Source: JAABYT01 sp964194585 (GTDB lineage Bacteria > Pseudomonadota > Gammaproteobacteria > HK1). Taken from it: a stretch of DNA of 13,319 bases. Shown here in pieces: positions 1-5,193 of the stretch. The stretch lies in the NCBI GenBank assembly GCA_964194585.1, contig CAXMNG010000194.1, forward strand, positions 1 to 13,319, in the 5' to 3' direction. A program made the translations under genes and the position numbers. How positions within the stretch are numbered: position 1 is the stretch's first letter; each line of letters opens with the position of its first letter. Below the pieces are notes generated by a model. It made no database searches. It saw only the letters and a list, made by a program, of their open reading frames with translations, and was not told where the DNA came from.

Positions 1-837
1 GCGTCTGGAGGAAAGACAGAATGTGTGCACACTCATGGGCATACCGCCGGTGTGGGTGTAACCCACCTCGATGTGACAGTCCACTACCATGGACGAGCCG
101 ACGAAGCCCATGGGTCCCATGCCGATGTTGTTGCCAATGTCCTTGAGTTCGAGTTCGAGTTCGGCGATCTTCTCGTCGGGATTGCGATTTCCAACGGTAC
201 GCAGGCACGCCGCCTGCTTGCCGAGCACCATGGAGATATCCTTGGAGCCGCCGAGACCGACGCCGACGATGGCCGGCTGACAGGCGAGACCGCGCTTGCC
301 GAACGCCACGAGCGTATCGAGAAAGAATCGTTTGATGCCGTCGATGCCGTCGCCGGGAAAGAGCATGCGATAGTCGCTGCCGAAGAGTCCCCCTTTGTGC
401 ACCGTCGTGATATCGATCCAATCCACGTCCGGCTCGAAGCTCCACTCGATCTCCGGGGCGTTGATGCCCACGTTGTTGTTGTGCTCGGTTCGCCACAGGG
501 GATGCACGCGGTTCGGGCGCAGAGGAATGTCGTGGGTGGCACGCGCCGTCGCCGAGCGCAGAGCGCGCTCGATGCCGACGAAGCCGCCGTCGATGCGCGC
601 ATCGTTGCCGACCTTGACGTAATAACGCGGGAGGCCCGTGTCTGCGCACATCGGTCGCCGGTCTTCGGTGGCCGCCTCCCAGTTCTCCACCATGGACTCC
701 AGCACGAAGCACGAAAGCTGCACTTTTTCCGTGCCGATCATTTTCTTGATGCCGCCCAGATAGTCCTCGGGAATGTCGATGGCGGCTTTGGCCATGATGT
801 CGTAGGCTGCCTGTTCGACTGTCTGGTTGCTGATCAT
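1..837 (-). CDS. Class I [4Fe-4S] hydro-lyase, alpha part (fumarate hydratase / tartrate dehydratase family), 3' end cut by window edge
   Basis: I translated this frame directly: 279 codons are open from ATG 837 to base 1. In operon context it most likely hydrates fumarate to malate (reversibly) in the cytoplasm. The alpha-type iron-sulfur hydro-lyase pattern is clear. MCADTGLPRYYVKVG carries the first cluster Cys (C64). GLACQPAIVGVGLGG (183-197) carries C186. HTGGMPMSVHTFC carries C274. These match the three cluster cysteines of the family. The segment KGGLFGSDYRMLFPGDG (148-164) is closer in layout to TtdA-type alpha subunits than to the KGGGS motif I know from typical class I fumarases, so substrate is not certain. 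A beta subunit or domain would be expected beyond the edge. The start overlaps the flavoprotein stop (ATGA) and has a strong GGAGG 9 bases upstream (847-851). An in-frame hexamer repeat gives ELELEL near residue 227. Confidence 0.85.
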   Translation of the reverse strand, partial: MISNQTVEQAAYDIMAKAAIDIPEDYLGGIKKMIGTEKVQLSCFVLESMVENWEAATEDRRPMCADTGLPRYYVKVGNDARIDGGFVGIERALRSATARATHDIPLRPNRVHPLWRTEHNNNVGINAPEIEWSFEPDVDWIDITTVHKGGLFGSDYRMLFPGDGIDGIKRFFLDTLVAFGKRGLACQPAIVGVGLGGSKDISMVLGKQAACLRTVGNRNPDEKIAELELELKDIGNNIGMGPMGFVGSSMVVDCHIEVGYTHTGGMPMSVHTFCLSSRR

Positions 838-2594
838 TGTCGTGTTCCTCCGGTTTCGACGGCGGGAGCGCCTGCCTCGTCGTCGATGAGGGATTCTCCC
901 GGTGAGACGATGGAGAACTCTACTGGCACGGTGTCGAGAATCAGTCGTTCGCCCTCGCGGGAGATACGCACGTACCGGGTTGAATTCAGATCGCCGGTTT
1001 CGGGATGATCCTCGCGATAGTGTGCGCCGCGGGAGTCCTCGCGGGCCAGGGCCGCGGTGGCGATGACCCGGCTGACCTCGATGAGACTCTCGAGGTTCAG
1101 CCAGTCGTGCCAGGTGAGATTGAACGCCCGGTCGCCGTCGGCGAGTCCGATGCCACGAAGATCCTCGGCGTGCTCATCGAGCTTTGCAAGCCCCCGTTCC
1201 AGTGCCGCCCTCGATCGAACAACCCCCACATCATCCCACATGGTGCGCCAGAGTTCTTCCCGAAGTGCGCCGAGATCTCCGGGTGCGAGAGCGAAAGGAA
1301 CTTCGGCGCGGCCGATGGCGGCCTCGACAGCCGCCTCGTCGCAATCGGCCCAAGTGCTCCGTTCTGCCACCCACTTCGCCATGTTTTCACCGGCGATGCC
1401 ACCGTAAACGGTGGAGTTGGCCACGCCATTGCCGCCCAGGCGATTCGCGCCGTGCACGCCGCCGCAGTCCTCACCGGCGGCGAACAATCCGGGAATGGCG
1501 GTGCTGCAGTCGACATCGAACTCGACGCCGCCCATCAGGTAGTGGGCGGTGGGCACCACCTCGACGCGGCCGCCGGCGAGATCGAAGCCGCTGTCGGCGC
1601 AACGCTTGACCATGCCGGGGAAACGCGCGGCGACATTTTCCGGTCCCAGATGCGCCATCTGGATGTAGACACCACCCATGGGGGTCGCGTTGCCGGCGCG
1701 TATTTCGGTATCGATGGCCCGGCTGACCACGTCCCGGGTGGCGCGCTCACCGGCCGGGTCGTACTTGTGCATGAAACGCTCGCCGGCGCCATTGACCAGC
1801 CACCCGCCGGCGCCACGCAGGCCTTCCTCCAGCACCGTGCCGGTCATGCGCGTATCGGGTCCGGCCAGCAGCCCCGTGGGATGAAACTGCACCATCTCCA
1901 TGTCCCTCAGGCTGAGCCCCGCGCGCAGCGCCATGGCGAGCCCGTCGCAGGTCTTGTCCCCCGAGGGCGTGTGATAGAGATACATGGTGGGCCCGCCACC
2001 GGTCCCCAGCAGCACCGCTTTCGCTTGTACCAGTCGATACTCACCGCTGTGCATGTCGATGAGCAGCACGCCGGCTAGACATGAGCCGTCGTGCGCCGGG
2101 ATCAATTCGATGGCCCGATGCTCTTCCAGCCGCTTGACGTCCAGCGCCCAGACCTGCTCCATGAGCCGGTTGATGATCTCGATGCCCGTGAGGTCGCCCT
2201 TGTGCACCGTGCGATCGAAGCTCTGGCCGGCGAAGGCTTTCTGGTGCAGCGTGCCGTCATCGTTGCGATCGAAAAAGCAGCCGATCTCGTTCTCGAGCTC
2301 CGCAATGCGCTCGATGGCGCCCTCGCACAGGCGCCAGGCCAGATCCTGTCGCGGCAGCCATTTGCCGCCGACGATGGTGTCCATGAAATGCCGCTCCAGG
2401 GAGTCCCCCGGCGCCAGGGCCACGTTGTAGCCGCCCTGCACCATGCGCGTGCAACCGCACTTGCCCATGAGACCCTTGACGGCGACCGTGACGTCGAGAT
2501 GCGGTGCCGCCTGTTTCGCATGCAGGGCGGCCAGCAGACCCGCGCCGCCGGAGCCCAGTATCAGCAGGTCGGTTCGATGTCTGTGCACATTCAT
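834..2594 (-). CDS. sdhA: Succinate dehydrogenase / fumarate reductase flavoprotein subunit with Cys at the FAD-His position
   Basis: The product is 586 aa, the usual size of SdhA/FrdA. It would hold FAD and the dicarboxylate site and interconvert succinate and fumarate. The N-terminal dinucleotide fold is LLILGSGGAGLLAA (10-23). Catalytic motifs are intact: QFHPTG (H238), EEGLRGAGG (E256/E257), the R287 region TRDVVSRA, TAHYLMGG (H351) and GANRLGGN (R385). The C-terminal RGAHYREDHPE is typical of the family. Oddity: aligned backwards from QGG, the position of E. coli FrdA His44 (SHTVAAEGG) is C48 (GCTRMVQGG), so covalent histidyl-FAD is not expected. I chose ATG 2594, not an upstream in-frame start, because it lies 1 base after the SdhC-like stop and leads straight into the FAD fold. 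No good SD precedes it, so translational coupling is likely. Fumarate reductase is an equally valid name. Confidence 0.9.
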   Translation of the reverse strand: MNVHRHRTDLLILGSGGAGLLAALHAKQAAPHLDVTVAVKGLMGKCGCTRMVQGGYNVALAPGDSLERHFMDTIVGGKWLPRQDLAWRLCEGAIERIAELENEIGCFFDRNDDGTLHQKAFAGQSFDRTVHKGDLTGIEIINRLMEQVWALDVKRLEEHRAIELIPAHDGSCLAGVLLIDMHSGEYRLVQAKAVLLGTGGGPTMYLYHTPSGDKTCDGLAMALRAGLSLRDMEMVQFHPTGLLAGPDTRMTGTVLEEGLRGAGGWLVNGAGERFMHKYDPAGERATRDVVSRAIDTEIRAGNATPMGGVYIQMAHLGPENVAARFPGMVKRCADSGFDLAGGRVEVVPTAHYLMGGVEFDVDCSTAIPGLFAAGEDCGGVHGANRLGGNGVANSTVYGGIAGENMAKWVAERSTWADCDEAAVEAAIGRAEVPFALAPGDLGALREELWRTMWDDVGVVRSRAALERGLAKLDEHAEDLRGIGLADGDRAFNLTWHDWLNLESLIEVSRVIATAALAREDSRGAHYREDHPETGDLNSTRYVRISREGERLILDTVPVEFSIVSPGESLIDDEAGAPAVETGGTRQ

Positions 2595-2595
2595 T

Positions 2596-2943
2596 TCAGC
2601 GCACGCTGACCACGAACAACAGCCCGGCGGCGACCGCCACGCCGGCACCCCAGCCGATCCAGCGCTTGCGCACGCCGCGCCAGGGCAGAAATTCCAGCGC
2701 GAGAATTCGCAGGCCGAATGTCAGATGCACGGTGAGCAGCACGACGAGCCCCCACTCCGATACCTTGACCCAGGGCAGCTCGGCAAAGGTGAGGAACGCG
2801 TCCAGTGCGCGTGCCCCGTCCAGCGCAAGCCCCAGGGCAAGAAAATGCAGCGGCAGAAACAGGGCCAACATCACACCGGACAGGCGATGAATCACAAACG
2901 CCGCGAATCCCGCGTGTCGGCGGTCGGTGCGCGCCCTGTTCAC
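2596..2943 (-). CDS. sdhC: SdhC-like cytochrome b membrane anchor subunit
   Basis: A 115-aa membrane protein with three hydrophobic segments near 16-39, 63-84 and 97-113. The first opens with FVIHRLSGV (H19, R20, S22), the HRxSG signature of SdhC; the Arg is the quinone-site type residue. The second carries VHLTFGLRILALEF, aligning H73 with the heme-b ligand His84 of E. coli SdhC. The equivalent of E. coli SdhC Ser27 appears to be Phe. It would anchor the catalytic subunits and pass electrons to or from quinone. I prefer the GTG start at 2943: it overlaps the preceding stop as GTGA, the 4-base style used elsewhere in this operon. An in-frame ATG at 2955 is the alternative. Neither has a strong SD. 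Family assignment is good; the C versus D label is inferred from motif alignment. Confidence 0.75.
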   Translation of the reverse strand: MNRARTDRRHAGFAAFVIHRLSGVMLALFLPLHFLALGLALDGARALDAFLTFAELPWVKVSEWGLVVLLTVHLTFGLRILALEFLPWRGVRKRWIGWGAGVAVAAGLLFVVSVR

Positions 2944-3266
2944 GCCACCACCGCCCATACGGCGCGCAGGCCCGACGCCATCAAAGCGGTCGCCAGAACC
3001 AGCATCGCCACATCCAGACTGTGGCCGCGCCAGCTTGTCCACTCCCTGAGCACATTGCGCACACCGATGGGAGCATGTACCGACGCCGCCAGCACAAAGA
3101 CACCGTAGAACAGGGCCCAGCCAATGCTGCCCTGCGTTCGCGCGAGGATCTCATCGGCTGTCAGGCCGCCACGAACGGCGTAGAGAATCAACACCAGATG
3201 CACTATCACGAGCGGCGCGAGGAACATGGCGCTCATCCGCTGCAGGACGAACAGGCGCGTCTCCAC
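2940..3266 (-). CDS. sdhD: SdhD-like cytochrome b membrane anchor subunit
   Basis: A 108-aa protein with three hydrophobic segments near 13-31, 49-66 and 84-106. LFVLQRMSAMFLAP (5-18) resembles the opening of SDH anchors. HAPIGVRNVLREW (64-76) lines up with HAWIGMWQVLTDY of E. coli SdhD, making H64 the counterpart of heme ligand His71. With H73 of the next gene product it could form a bis-His heme b between the two anchors. H23 is a further membrane histidine. GTG at 3266 is chosen because it overlaps the SdhB-like stop by one base (TAGTG) and has GGAG 7 bases upstream. The longer open frame upstream lies wholly over the SdhB-like gene. The two anchors are alike enough that C/D naming could be swapped. 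Confidence 0.72.
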   Translation of the reverse strand: METRLFVLQRMSAMFLAPLVIVHLVLILYAVRGGLTADEILARTQGSIGWALFYGVFVLAASVHAPIGVRNVLREWTSWRGHSLDVAMLVLATALMASGLRAVWAVVA

Positions 3267-4006
3267 TACGCGTCTCCGGTTGCAAACAAGCGGCGCACGG
3301 TACGACGCTTCAAGCCCGCGATGCTCGCCGTGGGATTGAGCTCTACGGGGCAGTACTCGACGCAGCTTCCATGGGTGTGGCAATCATGGCAGCCACCGGC
3401 TTTTCCGATCGCATCCAGGATGCGGCCCTGCTCCACGTGCCGCGTGTCGTTCACCAATGTCCATGCGCGGTTGAGGGCGGCGGGCCCGAGATAGTCCGGG
3501 TTCCACGCGACCGTGTCGCAGGCGCTGTAGCAGACGGCACAATTGATGCATTCGATGGCGGCGTCGGCTGCGCGGCGCTGCGGGCTCGAGGGGTCGAGAC
3601 GCGGGATTGGATCGCCACGCCCGGCGTTGCCCTTGAATCGTCCCCCGGCCCGCTGCCACTTCTCGAAAAAGGGCGTCATGTCGCAGACCAGATCCTTGAT
3701 GCGCGGAAGATTGCGCAGCGGCTCGACGATCAGGCGACCGTCTTCGGCCACTTTGCGCACATGCGTACGGCAGGTCCAGCGGGGCCGGCCGTTGACGGTC
3801 ATCGCGCAGGAGCCACACATGCCGACGCGGCAGGCGAAGCGATACGCCAGCGACGGCTCCCGGTGTCGTTGCACCCAGGTGACGACGTCTAGCACGGTCT
3901 GGTTGGCCCTGGCCGGTACCTCGTAGGCCACCAAGCGGCCCTCGCTCTTACCGCGCCAGATGGAGACCTGAAGATGATTGCTCTCGTTACTCATCGATGT
4001 GTCCAT
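3266..4006 (-). CDS. sdhB: Succinate dehydrogenase / fumarate reductase iron-sulfur subunit
   Basis: A 246-aa electron-transfer subunit linking the flavoprotein to the membrane anchors. The N-terminal plant-type ferredoxin domain holds [2Fe-2S] ligands C59, C64, C67 and C79 (CRVGMCGSCAM, then C12 later). The C-terminal domain has CINCAVCYSAC (C153, C156, C159, C163) and CHTHGSCVEYCP (C209, C215, C219), the spacing for [4Fe-4S] plus [3Fe-4S]. An extra Cys (C206) makes CHDC. C163 is followed by Asp where Pro is usual. The segments DLVCDMTPFFEKW and WNPDYLGPAAL are closer to E. coli FrdB (DLVVDMTHFIESL, LNPEFIGPAAI) than to SdhB. ATG 4006 is taken; ATG 3994 is possible, and neither has a clear SD. 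It is the first gene of the operon, 99 bases after the LysR stop. Confidence 0.9.
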   Translation of the reverse strand: MDTSMSNESNHLQVSIWRGKSEGRLVAYEVPARANQTVLDVVTWVQRHREPSLAYRFACRVGMCGSCAMTVNGRPRWTCRTHVRKVAEDGRLIVEPLRNLPRIKDLVCDMTPFFEKWQRAGGRFKGNAGRGDPIPRLDPSSPQRRAADAAIECINCAVCYSACDTVAWNPDYLGPAALNRAWTLVNDTRHVEQGRILDAIGKAGGCHDCHTHGSCVEYCPVELNPTASIAGLKRRTVRRLFATGDA

Positions 4007-4105
4007 TCAGCCTAACGTCGATGCAACACGGGCAAAAGAGAAAGTTTCTTAAGGCTTGCATAAGAAAGGCTGAAGCAAAGGACTGGCCGTAACGGCTCGC
4101 GACGA
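4007..4105 (-). promoter_or_regulatory. Upstream region of the sdh-like operon with a T-N11-A dyad
   Basis: This 99-base gap separates the LysR gene from the sdhB-like gene on the same strand. It holds a perfect 7-base inverted repeat, TTTCTTA (4045-4051) and TAAGAAA (4061-4067), spaced by 9 bases. Inside it T4050 and A4062 satisfy the T-N11-A rule with dyad symmetry typical of LysR-type boxes. Its centre is about 50 bases upstream of the start codon, a plausible activator position. I found no convincing -35/-10 pair. A weak terminator for the LysR gene is the alternative reading, but the stem is AT-rich and short. Confidence 0.45.
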
Positions 4106-5008
4106 TCACGCCGATGCGAGCACGGTTGCCTGACCCGCCTCGCGAACCTGGTGCACCAGCTCCTCGGTGAAGATCTCAACCAGGCGTCGGTTGGGGCAAT
4201 CGGGCCGCATGATGACGCCGAGGACCCGCGCATGATCCGGCGCCTCCAGGGGAATGCGCATGAGCGGCAGCGGGCAAGGCGAGGGCACGCAGCGACGCGG
4301 CACGATACTCACCCCGAGGCCGTGATAGACCATGGTGGATATGGCTTCCAGAGTGTCGAGCTCCATCACCTCGCGAACATGGATGCGCTTTTTCTGCAGC
4401 CAGTCGTCGATCAATCTCCCGACCCATGCTTGACGGTTGAAGCGAATAAACGGTGATTCCTTGAGAAGCGCTTCCGGATTCCCCACGAGCGTGTCCATCG
4501 CCGCGAGCACGATCAGGGATTCCGCTGCAAAGGGCATCCACTCCAGCTGGCCGATGGGATAGTGGGGTTCGCTGACGATGGCGGCATCGAGGTGGCCGCG
4601 ATCGACCTGGGGCAGCAGTCCGGCCGACAAGTCCGGCACCACCTTGATGTGCAGCATCGGATAGGCGGCGCGAAGTCCGCTGATGGCCTTCGGCACCAGT
4701 CCCGTCATGGTAGTCGGCAGTGCACCAATGGTGAGCTCGCCTGCGAGGCTCCGAGTATCGGAAACCGAGCGCAGCATCTCGTCGTAGGCGTGAAGAATCT
4801 CGCGGGCCCGGGAGACGAACGCGAGGCCGACGGTATTCAACACGGGGGGTCGTTTTGTCCGGTCGAAGAGCGTTGTCCCGACCTCCTGCTCCAGGGACTT
4901 CATCTGCATGCTGACAGCGGCCTGGGAAACGAACACGGACTGCGCCGCCCCGGCGAAGGTACCCGCTTCGGCCACGGCAACCAGGGTTCTGAGGCGGCGT
5001 ATGGACAT
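4106..5008 (-). CDS. LysR-family transcriptional regulator
   Basis: A 300-aa protein of normal LTTR length. The winged helix-turn-helix is at the N terminus: RRLRTLVAVAEAGTFAGAA followed by VFVSQAAVSMQMKSLEQEVG (about 4-44), then the family's LFDR and the G61 region. Residues from about 90 to 290 form the periplasmic-binding-protein-like effector domain (GELTIGALPTT, PDLSAGLLPQVDRGHLDAA). It precedes the sdh-like operon on the same strand and is divergent from cti, so either or both may be targets. The effector is unknown; a C4-dicarboxylate is a guess from the neighbours. Start ATG 5008 is supported by the HTH beginning at once, though the SD is weak. Confidence 0.92.
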   Translation of the reverse strand: MSIRRLRTLVAVAEAGTFAGAAQSVFVSQAAVSMQMKSLEQEVGTTLFDRTKRPPVLNTVGLAFVSRAREILHAYDEMLRSVSDTRSLAGELTIGALPTTMTGLVPKAISGLRAAYPMLHIKVVPDLSAGLLPQVDRGHLDAAIVSEPHYPIGQLEWMPFAAESLIVLAAMDTLVGNPEALLKESPFIRFNRQAWVGRLIDDWLQKKRIHVREVMELDTLEAISTMVYHGLGVSIVPRRCVPSPCPLPLMRIPLEAPDHARVLGVIMRPDCPNRRLVEIFTEELVHQVREAGQATVLASA

Positions 5009-5193
5009 GACTTGGTCGCGGAGCTCGGCTTTAGTGGGTGTCCAGAATTGGGGGTTATTGAGGAGAACTATAAGGAATTCTTAATGAAATGCTAGAAATT
5101 GTGGATATTTATTGAGGTTTTGTGATGATGTCGTTTTCAGTGGTGCAGCCTGATACGCTGAGCGCGGCGATTCCACGGGGCTGATCGGCGACC
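5009..5193. promoter_or_regulatory. Divergent lysR-cti intergenic region with a LysR-box-like dyad
   Basis: This 185-base spacer is clearly AT-rich around 5041-5130 compared with the flanking genes. TAAG-GAATT-CTTA (5071-5083) is a 13-base dyad that also meets T-N11-A (T5071, A5083). It overlaps a minus-strand -10-like TATAGT (complement of 5067-5072) and a plus-strand TATAAG (5069-5074), so a bound regulator could affect both directions. The -35 candidates are poor on both strands. It shares TTCTTAA and an ATAAG(G)AA element with the dyad at 4045-4067. Confidence 0.4.

Noticed and set aside
145..162. Three tandem GAGTTC hexamers
   Set aside because: They encode ELELEL within a conserved part of the hydro-lyase. 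With only three units and no frame effect, a phase-variable repeat is not supported.
25..2078. Long plus-strand open frames at 25-1008 and 1005-2078
   Set aside because: They lie opposite the hydro-lyase and flavoprotein genes, whose motifs are certain. The translations have no recognisable motifs, as expected of antisense frames in GC-rich DNA.
4045..4067. The inverted repeat as an intrinsic terminator of the LysR gene
   Set aside because: The stem is only seven mostly A/T pairs with a 9-base loop, and the following pyrimidine-rich tract is interrupted. The LysR-box reading fits better.
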